From NCBI GenBank assembly GCA_910586425.1, contig CAJUHL010000014.1, forward strand, positions 1 to 38,892: 38,892 bases of DNA, written 5' to 3'. This DNA is from an uncultured Bacilli bacterium. GTDB lineage: Bacteria; Bacillota_I; Bacilli_A; RF39; UBA660. Of this stretch, positions 1-9,265 are shown piece after piece (positions within the stretch are counted from its first letter, which is position 1; each line of letters starts with the position of its first letter). Below the pieces are notes generated by a model that was not told the origin of the DNA, searched no databases, and saw nothing but the letters and a program-made list of their open reading frames with translations. A program made the position numbers and the translations under genes.

Positions 1-152
1 ATCATATTTTGAATGATTTTTCTATTTTTTATCTTTAACTAGCACAACGGGTTAAATTAGTATTAAAATTACTTCAAACTCTCGTACTTGTACCTTAAAA
101 TAAGGACTTTTCATCAAAAACTTTTACATCAAAAAGCAGTATGGTGTGCATA
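1..152. other. Gene-free left edge
   Basis: No start with a ribosome site and no RNA gene is visible. The only structure is a weak 6-bp hairpin (AGTATG at 138-143, CATACT at 149-154) that touches the stop codon of the leftward glycosyltransferase gene; it lacks a T-run, so I do not call it a terminator. Confidence 0.4.
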
Positions 153-1253
153 CTACTCTTCTGGTTCATTCCTATCAAGTTCCTCTAAACATTTTTTATT
201 TTTTTGCAATCGTTTGTCTGTTGGATTGATATCAAGTGCAAAATGAATATATTTGATTGCATTTTTGTAATCTTTCTTATAATAATATGCCATTGACATT
301 ACATCATAGATGGTTGCATCCCAACTGAATGTTTCGTTGATATAGCTTTTGGTATGGGTTTGAATTTGTAGTGCTTGTTTTCCGTAATCAATCACGTCAT
401 CAAATTCCTGTAATTGATAACTAAGCAAAGCACGTTCTACATAAGGATCCCTCAAATAAGGAGCTTCCTCTATTGCCTTTGCCAACCACATTTTGGCTTC
501 ATCATAACGCTCTAAAGCTCGATATGAACGCGCAATAAAACGCATAGATGCGCATCGCTCATCTCGCCAAACAGATTTTTTTAAATGTAAATGTCTTATT
601 AATGTATCAATACATTCATTCCATTTTCCATAATACATATATTCTCTACCCAAATAATGCATATTACGATCATCTTCAGGATCTTCTTCTACTGACAATT
701 CTAAAAGTGGTAAATAACTCGATCTTGATTTGGTAGAATCTGGGTAATGATTTAACGTAATCCCATCAATTGTAATAAATTTTTCAGGATTACTTCCTGT
801 ATAAGTTAATACTTCATGCACAGGATGAGTCCAACGATATCCTTCTCGCTTATGAATTTTTTCAATATAAAAATTAACCGCTGGTTTTCCCTCTGCATCA
901 AAACTCCAATTGTAGTTATATCTAGCGTGAGTCACACCTGATTGCCATGCTTCTTCTAATTTTTTGCGCCAACCAGATTCAAATACTTCATCTAAATCAG
1001 TGCAAACACAAATATCAGTATCTTCAGGAACCAAATCCAATGAATGATTTCTTGCAATATCAAATCGCCAAGGATTAATTACCTTTGTTTCAACATGAAC
1101 ATTTCTTTGTTTTAATTTTTCTACTGTTTGATCTTCTGATCCAGTATCCAATACATATATCGCATCTGCTTCTTGCATAGAATCCACCCAACGATCCACA
1201 AATTGTTCCTCATTTTTACAAATGGCATATACCACTACTTTATATTGATTCAT
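153..1253 (-). CDS. GT2-family glycosyltransferase with C-terminal TPR repeats
   Basis: 366 residues. The N-terminal 110 residues are a GT-A glycosyltransferase fold: an opening strand ending in ICKNEE, a VLDTGSEDQT nucleotide-binding turn near residue 34-43, and a DLD metal-binding motif at 86-88. Residues about 190-360 form TPR-like helical pairs (for example YYKKDYKNAIKYIHFALDI). This architecture is known in SunS-like and other peptide or protein glycosyltransferases. The ATG follows GAGGTGA, which itself directly follows the stop of the collagen-like gene 11 bases upstream, so the two are almost certainly one transcript. I infer that it puts sugar on the collagen-like protein, as BclA-type proteins of spore formers are glycosylated. 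The sugar and acceptor cannot be read from sequence. Confidence 0.85.
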   Translation of the reverse strand: MNQYKVVVYAICKNEEQFVDRWVDSMQEADAIYVLDTGSEDQTVEKLKQRNVHVETKVINPWRFDIARNHSLDLVPEDTDICVCTDLDEVFESGWRKKLEEAWQSGVTHARYNYNWSFDAEGKPAVNFYIEKIHKREGYRWTHPVHEVLTYTGSNPEKFITIDGITLNHYPDSTKSRSSYLPLLELSVEEDPEDDRNMHYLGREYMYYGKWNECIDTLIRHLHLKKSVWRDERCASMRFIARSYRALERYDEAKMWLAKAIEEAPYLRDPYVERALLSYQLQEFDDVIDYGKQALQIQTHTKSYINETFSWDATIYDVMSMAYYYKKDYKNAIKYIHFALDINPTDKRLQKNKKCLEELDRNEPEE

Positions 1254-1264
1254 AATTCACCTCA

Positions 1265-2563
1265 TTATCTTCCTAAATATTGAATATTAATGGTAATGAC
1301 TGGATTTAGAAAATAAGAATGTAGCGTCAAATCTTGAATTTTTGGACTATTCAAATAGATACGTCGTCCTGAAAAATTATAAAGTTCATATGGTGTAGTT
1401 GTACTTGCTACATTAAAAATACCTGACGCTATCACTTGATGCGGTTGTTCATCCGCAATCCATTCACTTGCTCCAGCATATATCACAGAATCGTCTACTT
1501 GACGAAAACCAAGAGATACAAAATCTACCAAAGGATCAAAGGTTGTATTAAAAAATGGAACGTAAGCACTTACAATAAATTCTACTCGATAAGTCCCTCT
1601 TCGATTAAATTGTATAGTATAGTCAGGATTAAGTACACAAATGTTGGCTTGATCAGTTTCAATTCGGTCAATGGGAAGTCGTTCACAGTCCAGTACTTCA
1701 TATCCTGTATCTGGAAAATTACGATTAAAAGTTGCTAAAAATACACTATCAATTTGATAAGGACCTGCTGGCCCTGTTGGCCCTTGTGGAATGGCAAAAT
1801 CCAATAAAACATGGTCTCCCACTGTTTGTTGCATAACAGCGGCCATTGTTCCTGGTTGTAAAGTTGCTACATTCCCAACTTGAAATTGAAAACTCACCCC
1901 TGTTGGTCCTATTGGTCCTGGAATACCTTGTGGTCCTGGTGGCCCTTGAATATGACCAACATTTTCCCAATTATTGCTGGTATCTGACCATACATATAAA
2001 TCTCCACCCACTAAATAAGCATCTGATACATTCCCAACTGGATGAGCATTTATCAAATCAGCAAATGTATCATAAGATCCTAAAATATTTACTCCGGTTC
2101 CTGCTGGCCCTGTTGGCCCTGTGGGTCCTGTTGGTCCTGTTACACCAGTTGGCCCAATCAAACCTGGAACACCTTGTGGTCCTTGAAGCCCTTGGGGTCC
2201 TGTCGGTCCTGTCGGTCCTGTAGCGCCATCCAGCCCATTGTCTCCTGGAAGTCCTGGGATGCCTTGAAGTCCTTGTGGACCCGTGGGTCCTATTGATCCT
2301 GGGATGCCTTGTGGTCCCTGAAGCCCTTGAGGTCCAGCAACCCCTTCTGGTCCCGTTGGCCCTGTGGGTCCAGTCGGTCCTGTTATCCCCGTTGGCCCTG
2401 TTGGTCCTGTTGGTCCGCCAGATGGTCCTGTTGGCCCCGTTGGGCCTGGTATGGCAATTACATTAGAAATATTTCCGCAAACATTTTGATCCGCTTCAAT
2501 TTTGGCAAGTGCTTCTCTATATATATTACTCGATGGATTTCCACAATTATTACAAGAATTCAT
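1265..2563 (-). CDS. Collagen-like (GXY repeat) surface or exosporium protein, BclA type
   Basis: 432 residues, ATG preceded by AAGGAGG. A short Cys-containing N-terminus (residues 1-40) leads into [14 protein letters not shown] collagen repeats to about residue 155. A small globular insert follows ([15 protein letters not shown]... ending NNWENVG), of the kind found between collagen stretches in Firmicutes and phage fibre proteins. A second repeat block follows, then a roughly 145-residue C-terminal domain rich in beta strands ([17 protein letters not shown]), like the C1q/TNF-like trimerising head of BclA. Family knowledge says such proteins form hair-like filaments on exosporia or cell surfaces. 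No signal peptide is visible, which fits a spore-coat protein made in the mother cell. Thr in the Y position is the usual O-glycosylation site, and a glycosyltransferase gene follows 11 bases downstream. Confidence 0.88.
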   Translation of the reverse strand: MNSCNNCGNPSSNIYREALAKIEADQNVCGNISNVIAIPGPTGPTGPSGGPTGPTGPTGITGPTGPTGPTGPEGVAGPQGLQGPQGIPGSIGPTGPQGLQGIPGLPGDNGLDGATGPTGPTGPQGLQGPQGVPGLIGPTGVTGPTGPTGPTGPAGTGVNILGSYDTFADLINAHPVGNVSDAYLVGGDLYVWSDTSNNWENVGHIQGPPGPQGIPGPIGPTGVSFQFQVGNVATLQPGTMAAVMQQTVGDHVLLDFAIPQGPTGPAGPYQIDSVFLATFNRNFPDTGYEVLDCERLPIDRIETDQANICVLNPDYTIQFNRRGTYRVEFIVSAYVPFFNTTFDPLVDFVSLGFRQVDDSVIYAGASEWIADEQPHQVIASGIFNVASTTTPYELYNFSGRRIYLNSPKIQDLTLHSYFLNPVITINIQYLGR

Positions 2564-2580
2564 AATGATTCCTCCTTTTC

Positions 2581-2594
2581 TATTATAAAATATG
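2581..2594 (-). promoter_or_regulatory. Likely promoter -10 of the collagen-like gene
   Basis: On the minus strand this reads CATATTTTATAATA. It contains TATAAT, and also CATATTTTA, which fits the CATAnnnTA -10 of sigma-K. No good -35 lies 16-17 bases upstream for either, so which sigma factor reads it is undecided. Confidence 0.35.
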
Positions 2595-2621
2595 CAGCTT
2601 TTAACTTTATTGCTAATACAT

Positions 2622-2660
2622 ATGTAGATAAAAAAATGTAGATTTCATTTTTATCTACAT
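2622..2660. repeat. 13-bp perfect inverted repeat ahead of the collagen-like gene
   Basis: ATGTAGATAAAAA at 2622-2634 pairs perfectly with TTTTTATCTACAT at 2648-2660 around a 13-base loop that holds a third partial copy (ATGTAGAT). It lies between the terminator of the upstream small gene and the promoter of the collagen-like gene. It could be a regulator site or a second, AT-rich terminator. Confidence 0.5.
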
Positions 2661-2684
2661 TTTCATGAATATATCATTTGAATC

Positions 2685-2709
2685 AAAAAGAGTCCATTTA
2701 GACTCTTTT
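2685..2709 (-). terminator. Intrinsic terminator of the 50-residue gene
   Basis: Perfect 9-bp stem (AAAAGAGTC with GACTCTTTT) around a 6-base loop, ending in a T-run on the minus strand just after the stop codon at 2711. Confidence 0.85.
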
Positions 2710-2710
2710 A

Positions 2711-2863
2711 CTACATCATATTTTCTAGCTTTTTATTTGCTTTTTTCATAGTTGCATCTACTGCTTTTTCTACACTTTTTTTGACAGGCTTATTATACTT
2801 TTGATACGCCAAAACAGCTCCCGCACCTAAGCCCATAAGTGCCATATCTTTTACAAATTTCAT
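2711..2863 (-). CDS. 50-residue YtxH-like small membrane protein
   Basis: The start is the ATG at 2863, because GAAGGTGAT sits just ahead of it; a longer reading frame upstream has no ribosome site. Residues 8-20 (LMGLGAGAVLAYQ) form one short glycine-rich membrane segment. The rest is a lysine-rich amphipathic helix (KPVKKSVEKAVDATMKKANK) with the heptad-like look of YtxH/general-stress membrane proteins. No enzymatic motif is present. It has its own terminator, so it is probably transcribed alone from the gap after recD2. Function unknown. Confidence 0.7.
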   Translation of the reverse strand: MKFVKDMALMGLGAGAVLAYQKYNKPVKKSVEKAVDATMKKANKKLENMM

Positions 2864-2936
2864 ATTATCACCTTCTCGCCAAAAAATATGAACCGTATGT
2901 ATACTATACATACATTCATAGTTTGCAACAAAAAGA

Positions 2937-5153
2937 CTAATTTATACATATTTTTTTTAATTTCTGACATAAACTCGTTTTACGAATTCTTTCATTGTTA
3001 TTTGAAACACTATAAACAAATGCCTGTGGTTCTCCAATTAAAATCAACTTTCGTTTGGCTCTGGTTATTCCAGTATAAATGAGTTTACGATATAACATTC
3101 TATAATAAGACATACAAATAGGTAAAACAACCATTTCAAATTCGCTACCTTGAGATTTATGGATACTAATAATATAACCATGTTTTATTTTAGAAAAATC
3201 TTTGGGCAAATACTTCACTTCTAATCCATCATAATCCACATAGATTTCATTTTTTTTACTTTTGCTTTGTTGTGCAGGAATAATGTATTTAATGATCCCA
3301 ATATCTCCGTTGAACACGTTTTCATCTGGCATATTGACTAGCTGCAATACTTTATCATTTTCTCTAAATATCACATCACCTACTTGGATTTCCCTTTTCC
3401 CTTCTTCCTTTGGATTCCATATCATCTGCAATATTTGATTGAAACGATCAATTCCGTTCATCCCAGCATACATAGGTGCCATGACTTGTACTCTTTTATA
3501 ATCGTATCCTTTTTCAATTAACTGTTCTGTTAATTTTTGCAATGTTGGGCCAATTTGCTCTGATGAACAATTTAAAAATGTAAAATCATTGGTGGTATTC
3601 AAATACTGATTACTCAACTGATTATTTTTGATTTCTTCTGCCAAAACAGGAATATAAGAATCGGTACTTTGTCGATATAATAACTCCAAAGGAACTGTAG
3701 AAATACATTCACTTAATAATAAATCCTTTAGAACTTGACCAGGACCAACGCTTGCAAGTTGATTGGCATCCCCAACCAATACCAATTGAATATTGGAAGT
3801 GAGTCCTTTTAGCAAATGGCCAAATAATTCAACATCAATCATACTCACCTCATCAACTACAATTAAATGTTGCAAAGCAGGATTCCATTCATTGACTGCA
3901 AACTCATTGTTATCTTTATTCCATTTTAAAAATCGATGGATGGTTGTAGCTGGAAATAAGGTAGACTCCATCATCCGTTTACTCGCTCTTCCTGTAGGTG
4001 CCAACAAAGCAATTTGTTTCTCCGCTTCTTCTGCCGTCAAATGATTGAGACTCTGATACAATTCTACAATCGCCTTAATAATGGTCGTCTTACCTGTCCC
4101 TGGTCCTCCTGTAATAATGGTAATATGTTTTTGAAGTGCTTCTTTAATCGCCTTTTTTTGTGCTTCATTATATTCCATTTGTTGTGTATGTTCTAATATT
4201 TTTATTTTTTCATCCAAGGTTTGATTGATGGAATCTTTCTTTTGTAATAATGTTGAAATTCGCTTTACAATATATTGTTCTGCTTCATAAATGGCTTTTA
4301 AATAATAATATCCTTCTTCTTCTATCAATTTATGTTCCAAACACAAGTCCTTTATATTGGCTTGAAAGACATCTTTGTCCATTTCTGCATGAAAAAATTG
4401 ATTACAGTTTTCATATATTTCCTCTAATGTAAAATAAGTATCTCCTGTTTCAAAAGAAAGTTTTTTACAAATATGTAATAATCCTGCTTTGATGCGTCTT
4501 TCATCCATTGCATCCATGTTTAATTTTAGAGCAATGGAATCCACTTTTGTAAACGTAATTTCCTCAACATCGTCAATGGTTCTATAAATATTATGCTCCA
4601 ATTCTAGAACAGTATTACTCTTATAACAATGATAAATCGCCAAAGCATCTTTCATAGAAAAACCAAGTTCTGTTAAGTACACGATCGTTTTATGACTTTC
4701 TTCATATTGTGTTAAGTGATCATAAATCTGTTTTTGTTTTTGATAAGAAAGTTTAGGAACTAAATTTAAACATGCTGGTTCTTCTAAAATACGCTCTAAA
4801 GTTTGGTCACCTAAAACTTCTACAATTTTAGTTGCCATTTTCTCCCCAATTCCTGGAAATAAATCACTAGATAAAAAGGCAATAATACCATCTTTGTCTT
4901 CTGGCTTCATATGCTCACATTCTGTTACCTGAAATTGAAAACCATATTTAGGATGTTGAACAGTTTCACCATGTAATAAATAGATGTCATCTTCCTTTAA
5001 ATCTGCAAAATATCCAGTAAAAGTCAATGTTTTTTCAATATAATCCTTTAATTCTTCATCGTTAGTTTCTTTGACCTTTAATATGCCAATTACAAAGCCT
5101 TTTTCAGAAGAAAAAATACTTCTTTTATAAATTCCTTTTACATATTTCTGCAT
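2937..5153 (-). CDS. recD2: ATP-dependent RecD2-type DNA helicase
   Basis: 738 residues, the usual length for RecD2, the 5'-3' superfamily 1B helicase of bacteria without RecBC. The N-terminal OB-like and helix-hairpin-helix part (residues 1-330; for example FPGIGEKMATKI near 99-110) is followed by Walker A GGPGTGKT at 349-356. Further motifs are an APTGRA box near 385-390, Walker B VVDEVSMID at 432-440, GDANQLASVGPG, motif V SIHKSQGSEF and motif VI GITRAKRKLILIG near the C-terminus. In Bacillus relatives RecD2 acts in mismatch repair and replication-fork maintenance. The ATG follows AGGAA and the gene stands alone between terminators. Confidence 0.96.
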   Translation of the reverse strand: MQKYVKGIYKRSIFSSEKGFVIGILKVKETNDEELKDYIEKTLTFTGYFADLKEDDIYLLHGETVQHPKYGFQFQVTECEHMKPEDKDGIIAFLSSDLFPGIGEKMATKIVEVLGDQTLERILEEPACLNLVPKLSYQKQKQIYDHLTQYEESHKTIVYLTELGFSMKDALAIYHCYKSNTVLELEHNIYRTIDDVEEITFTKVDSIALKLNMDAMDERRIKAGLLHICKKLSFETGDTYFTLEEIYENCNQFFHAEMDKDVFQANIKDLCLEHKLIEEEGYYYLKAIYEAEQYIVKRISTLLQKKDSINQTLDEKIKILEHTQQMEYNEAQKKAIKEALQKHITIITGGPGTGKTTIIKAIVELYQSLNHLTAEEAEKQIALLAPTGRASKRMMESTLFPATTIHRFLKWNKDNNEFAVNEWNPALQHLIVVDEVSMIDVELFGHLLKGLTSNIQLVLVGDANQLASVGPGQVLKDLLLSECISTVPLELLYRQSTDSYIPVLAEEIKNNQLSNQYLNTTNDFTFLNCSSEQIGPTLQKLTEQLIEKGYDYKRVQVMAPMYAGMNGIDRFNQILQMIWNPKEEGKREIQVGDVIFRENDKVLQLVNMPDENVFNGDIGIIKYIIPAQQSKSKKNEIYVDYDGLEVKYLPKDFSKIKHGYIISIHKSQGSEFEMVVLPICMSYYRMLYRKLIYTGITRAKRKLILIGEPQAFVYSVSNNNERIRKTSLCQKLKKICIN

Positions 5154-5221
5154 CTTATCATTCCTATCATTTACATTATATCAAACATACGTTCTAATTA
5201 CAAATAAATTTCAAAAAGAAA

Positions 5222-5239
5222 AAAGTCTTCTATGACTTT
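5222..5239 (-). terminator. Intrinsic terminator overlapping a stop codon
   Basis: AAAGTC at 5222-5227 pairs with GACTTT at 5234-5239 around a 6-base loop. The minus strand continues into TTTTTTC. It ends the gene at 5238-5855 and overlaps its TAA. Confidence 0.75.
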
Positions 5240-5855
5240 ATTTTTTGAATTTTTGATGTCCTTCCAGTTCGGTTTCTAATTCTACCAAACCTTTTGTCCT
5301 AATGTCTTCCAATCTTTTTTGTTCCTGTTCCAACTGAATGTTTCGTTGATAATCAATTTCTGAATATATATTAGGAATGCAAGCACAACCACTTCCTAAT
5401 AACACACTAAACAGAATCATCGTACCAATTGTTTGTTTGATTCTATCTTTTCCTTTTGATTCCTCACTGTTAGCTCTATGAAGAAGATTCACCAAAGTTT
5501 TTTCTAGATCTCCCCATTCTAAATCGAGACATTTTTTCGTATATATCTCTTTGCTGACTTTCAATATCAACCGTTTTGTTGGTGCAGATAAACATTTTGA
5601 TTTTATATTTCCTTTTTTGGCGCAGAAAATAAAGTACATACCATCCTTATTCATACAAAGAAAGCCATCTATATTTTCAATCTTCACTCTCAATTCATGC
5701 AACAAATCAGAAACAATGATATCTGCTTGACCATTCTCTGGCGATATTTGTCTAAAGACAAATGCCTCCTGATTCACATCAATATATTGCAATCCATCCA
5801 TATATGTTGCCGTATCATGCAATTCATAAACCAAACACTCATAATTTTTTGACAT
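5238..5855 (-). CDS. Unknown protein with one internal membrane segment
   Basis: 205 residues, not recognised. Residues 1-130 look like a soluble alpha/beta domain; residues about 140-163 (IGTMILFSVLLGSGCACIP) form one hydrophobic segment, followed by a charged coiled-coil-like tail (EQEQKRLEDIRTKGLVELETELE). There is no N-terminal signal, so the likely topology is a cytosolic domain, a membrane anchor and an outward tail. The layout (soluble domain, basic helix, single span) resembles anti-sigma factors or the sporulation/cell-wall component EssB, but I see no residue match that would support a call. The ATG follows GGAG; 74 bases separate it from the ymfH gene upstream. Confidence 0.6.
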   Translation of the reverse strand: MSKNYECLVYELHDTATYMDGLQYIDVNQEAFVFRQISPENGQADIIVSDLLHELRVKIENIDGFLCMNKDGMYFIFCAKKGNIKSKCLSAPTKRLILKVSKEIYTKKCLDLEWGDLEKTLVNLLHRANSEESKGKDRIKQTIGTMILFSVLLGSGCACIPNIYSEIDYQRNIQLEQEQKRLEDIRTKGLVELETELEGHQKFKK

Positions 5856-5929
5856 TTTCTCAACTCCACTCCCACTAGTATACTGTATTTTTAAAATATG
5901 TCAAATTATCAAATCTAATTCAAAAACGT

Positions 5930-7216
5930 CTAATTGGTATTTTTGGAATGAATGACAAGTACACTCCTATGTTCAAAATGAAAAGCATCTACTACTTTTC
6001 TAAAATCACTGTAATTTAAACTTTGATACTCGTCATATAAATTGCTCCTGACATGACCATATCTTACAAAATCGCTCACCAATCGATTATTAAGTCGATC
6101 TACACTATCACTCATAAAAATACAAGAACTTAAAATTGTCTTCTTTTTACGAATGAAATCTGCCTCTATCGTTTTTGTATTTTTGAGTTCTAAATCAATA
6201 CGACTAATCAATTCATCTTGTCTTTCTGTTTCTCCTTCAATACTTAACAAAATATGACTTTCAATATCAGAAAAATCAAAATATAAATCTTCTGTTACCA
6301 CCTTATCTTTTTTGAGTTGTTCTAAAAAAGATGAGGTTGCGCTCAATTTAATATCCAAATAAATCGAAACATATAAAGAAAGTAATGTATCTGGAATATC
6401 CTTCATTTCTCTTTTATTTAATTTATAATTGATGAATATTTTAGGAATCGTCACATTCATAGCAATACTTTCAAATTCCTTATTTACGGTATCTGGTTCT
6501 TGATATTCCTGAATTTTAATTGGTTCTGGTTTTGGAAATTGTTTTCTTGCCTGATTTTTTCGAATCCATTCCATTGTCATTTCAGGATCTACATTACCAG
6601 TAATCACAAGAGCCATATTAGAAGGATGGTAAAATGTTTCATAGCAAGTATATAAATCTTTTTCAGTGATGGATTCTACACTTTCTTTAGTACCACCTGT
6701 AGAAATCCGAAGTGGATGCACTTGTAGCAAATTCAAATTGCTTTTTTCAAATCCAACCCGATAAGGATTATCCATATACATTTCGATTTCTTGTATTATG
6801 ATTCCCTTTTCTTTTTCTACATTTTTCTTTGTAAAATAGGGTGATTGAACAAAATCAAGTAAAAAATTCAAATTTTTTTCAAAATCCTGCGTCCCTGCAA
6901 ACCAGTAATTTGTTTGCCAAGGATTGGTAGAAGCATTGCACTCACTTCCACTTTCATCAAAGAAAGAAAACGGATCAACCCCATCTTCTTGTTCAAACAA
7001 TTTATGTTCCAAAAAATGGGCAACTCCATCTGGAACACGAATCATTTCTGTTTTTCCCATTGGAACAAATTCACTAACATTAGATCCATACTTGGTAACT
7101 AATGTAGCTCTTGCATTGTTACAATTTTCTTTTGGAACAATATAAACTTGTAGACCTTGTTCTAATGTTTCCTCATAAATGGTCAAATCCAAATGCTCAA
7201 AGGGTATCTTTTTCAT
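5930..7216 (-). CDS. ymfH: M16B metallopeptidase, catalytic subunit type (YmfH)
   Basis: 428 residues from the ATG at 7216, chosen because AAGGAGG lies 5 bases ahead; a longer frame upstream lacks a site. The inverted zinc motif HXXEH is intact as HFLEH (His67, Glu70, His71), and a third ligand Glu is expected in the EKEKGIIIQEIEMYMDNP region. The N-terminal M16 lobe and the C-terminal lobe are both present. Its start lies inside the end of ymfF, a translational overlap of 20 bases. M16B enzymes of this kind pair one active with one inactive subunit to enclose peptides. The Bacillus YmfF/YmfH pair has been linked to EF-P 5-aminopentanol modification, but the true substrate is not shown by sequence. 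Confidence 0.93.
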   Translation of the reverse strand: MKKIPFEHLDLTIYEETLEQGLQVYIVPKENCNNARATLVTKYGSNVSEFVPMGKTEMIRVPDGVAHFLEHKLFEQEDGVDPFSFFDESGSECNASTNPWQTNYWFAGTQDFEKNLNFLLDFVQSPYFTKKNVEKEKGIIIQEIEMYMDNPYRVGFEKSNLNLLQVHPLRISTGGTKESVESITEKDLYTCYETFYHPSNMALVITGNVDPEMTMEWIRKNQARKQFPKPEPIKIQEYQEPDTVNKEFESIAMNVTIPKIFINYKLNKREMKDIPDTLLSLYVSIYLDIKLSATSSFLEQLKKDKVVTEDLYFDFSDIESHILLSIEGETERQDELISRIDLELKNTKTIEADFIRKKKTILSSCIFMSDSVDRLNNRLVSDFVRYGHVRSNLYDEYQSLNYSDFRKVVDAFHFEHRSVLVIHSKNTN

Positions 7217-8474
7217 TTTTGCCTCCTTCCAATAAATAAACGGTATCAACATGAATTTTTTTAGCAAGTTCTACAATCATGTCTTTTGTTACTTTTTTGA
7301 TATTGTCTATTTTTTCTTCTAGCAAATCATTTCCCATATATTCATGTACCAAATAAATATTAGATAATAGTGTTGGGGAATCCTCTACTTCCTTACAACC
7401 ACTTATGAAAGTTGCAACAGCTTTTTCCATCATTTTAGAATCAAATTCCCCTTGCTGCATACTTTCAATTTGTTCCTTGATTAAATTTAAGGTCTTTTTA
7501 AATGTTTTCGCATCAATTCCGGCAGAAATGACCAAAGTATGATACAAATAATTGTAGTTAGAATTAATAAAATAGCAAAGTGAATTTTTTTCACGAACCG
7601 TTTGAAATAATTTAGAGTCTCCGCCCCCACCTAAGATAAAAGAATAAATATTCATAACATATTGGCGTTCAAAAGGGGTCAGTTCTTCTACTTTACAACC
7701 AATCAATAGCTGACTTTGTGTAATATCCATCGGCTCTTTTACTACTTGTTCTTCTTCTGAAAAATTTGTATAGTTTAATATATGTTCCCCAGTTGCCATT
7801 TGATTTTTAGGCGCTACAATATATTTTTCTATGTAAGATTTTGCCTGTTGTGAATCAATATCACCAATGACAAAAACATCTACAATTGAATTATTTATCA
7901 GATTTTGATAATAAGTATATAAATTTTTTCTTGTAATTTTTTCTAAATCTTCTAAATACCCAGAAGGATGATAAGAAAGTTTAGAATCTGGTGCCATGAC
8001 TTCATATAAACGAAGTAAACTATATCGTCTCGGATTATCCTTGGTACTACGAATGTCTTCCTCTAATCCTTTTTTTATAATATCAAATGAGGTTTCATCA
8101 AAACAACCATCTACTACATTTGGGTGATATAGTAAATTCATAAAAAAAGCAATTGATTTTTCATTCATACCTAATTCTGTATATTTTTCATTTAAAAACC
8201 GACATTTAAAAGATAAAATACTATATTTACCTGATCGAATATTCGCTCCATTAACAGAGATATTATATAAATCTTCTGTCGCGATAGAAAGTGCTTTACT
8301 GGTTGGATATTCCTTGCATGTAGAAAGTAACATATCATCTAAAAAATTGCGTATTGTTATTTCTTCTTTTTTGAGCTCATTTTTATAGTTGACAATGACT
8401 TGTATCGTTTTAAAGCGATCGGTTTTTATGATGTGCAAATTATAATTTTCTTGAGACAATTTTTGATAATTCAT
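7197..8474 (-). CDS. ymfF: M16B peptidase-like protein without zinc motif (YmfF)
   Basis: 425 residues from the ATG at 8474, preceded by AGAGGTG at correct spacing; a GTG nine bases upstream lies inside that ribosome site and is a poor start. It has the M16 fold end to end (for example FILGGGGDSKLFQTVREKNSLCY, here quoted only as the glycine-rich loop GGGGDSKLF) but no HXXEH: the matching place reads FLDDM. This is the pattern of the non-catalytic partner in M16B heterodimers, which keeps the glycine-rich loop instead. It overlaps ymfH by 20 bases, so the two are made together in one complex. Confidence 0.92.
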   Translation of the reverse strand: MNYQKLSQENYNLHIIKTDRFKTIQVIVNYKNELKKEEITIRNFLDDMLLSTCKEYPTSKALSIATEDLYNISVNGANIRSGKYSILSFKCRFLNEKYTELGMNEKSIAFFMNLLYHPNVVDGCFDETSFDIIKKGLEEDIRSTKDNPRRYSLLRLYEVMAPDSKLSYHPSGYLEDLEKITRKNLYTYYQNLINNSIVDVFVIGDIDSQQAKSYIEKYIVAPKNQMATGEHILNYTNFSEEEQVVKEPMDITQSQLLIGCKVEELTPFERQYVMNIYSFILGGGGDSKLFQTVREKNSLCYFINSNYNYLYHTLVISAGIDAKTFKKTLNLIKEQIESMQQGEFDSKMMEKAVATFISGCKEVEDSPTLLSNIYLVHEYMGNDLLEEKIDNIKKVTKDMIVELAKKIHVDTVYLLEGGKNEKDTL

Positions 8475-8514
8475 AGCGTTCACCTCTTGTTTAGTATATG
8501 AATATTTTTCATTT

Positions 8515-9219
8515 TTATAATATCGATTCTAAAGCCAATTCAATCATTTTTAAAAACGATGTTTGTCTTTCTTTACCAGTCGTTTCCTCATTTGTAATAA
8601 GATTATCAGATACAGTTAAAATACAAGCAGCCCTCTTATTACATACTTTTGCATTATGGAATAAAGCAAATGACTCCATTTCTACAGCCAAACAACCATA
8701 TTGATGATATAACTCTAAATAATTATTTGTTTCATTATAAAACACATCACAACTATGTATATTGGCAATTGTAATAGGAAAGTTTAAAGCTTCAGCGGTT
8801 TGTTTAATGACTAAATTCATACTATCAGATGCATATAACATGTGATCTTCTGTTCCATTTTGGGTTTTGGCATAACTAGATTCAGAATAAGCCCCATTGA
8901 CCAAAATTAAATCATATAAATTGAGATCTTTTGTATATGCCCCACAAGAGCCCACTCGAATAATTTTTTCGACACCATATACTTGAAATAACTCATAAGA
9001 ATAAATTCCCATACTAGGCATTCCCATCCCTGATCCCATTATGGTAACTTCTTTTCCTTTATAATATCCTGTATATGCGTACATATTTCTAAGCTGATTC
9101 ACCAATTTATAATCCTCTAAATAAGTTTCTGCAATCATTTTAGCGCGCAAAGGATCTCCTGGCATAATAACAGTTTTTGCAATTTCACCTATATTTGCTT
9201 CATTATGTGGTGTTGCCAT
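8515..9219 (-). CDS. deoD: Purine-nucleoside phosphorylase, DeoD type
   Basis: 234 residues, the normal length for hexameric DeoD. The ATG at 9219 is chosen because AAGGAGGTAG precedes it; an upstream ATG-containing frame adds 11 unlikely residues. Motifs seen are the phosphate-binding VIMPGDPLRAK, GSGMGMPSMGIYSYEL, the ribose and base contacts AVEMESFALF, and TVSDNL with the catalytic Asp. It splits purine nucleosides with phosphate to the base and ribose-1-phosphate for salvage. It sits between the DUF1016 gene (46 bases upstream) and ymfF (40 bases downstream). Confidence 0.97.
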   Translation of the reverse strand: MATPHNEANIGEIAKTVIMPGDPLRAKMIAETYLEDYKLVNQLRNMYAYTGYYKGKEVTIMGSGMGMPSMGIYSYELFQVYGVEKIIRVGSCGAYTKDLNLYDLILVNGAYSESSYAKTQNGTEDHMLYASDSMNLVIKQTAEALNFPITIANIHSCDVFYNETNNYLELYHQYGCLAVEMESFALFHNAKVCNKRAACILTVSDNLITNEETTGKERQTSFLKMIELALESIL

Positions 9220-9265
9220 TTTATCTACCTCCTTATTTATTATAGCACGCAAACGATTAATTCGA

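Noticed and set aside
1436..2641. Several long plus-strand open frames opposite the collagen-like gene
   Set aside because: They are the antisense of GGX-rich repeats, with no ribosome sites and low-complexity Leu/Val/Pro-type translations.
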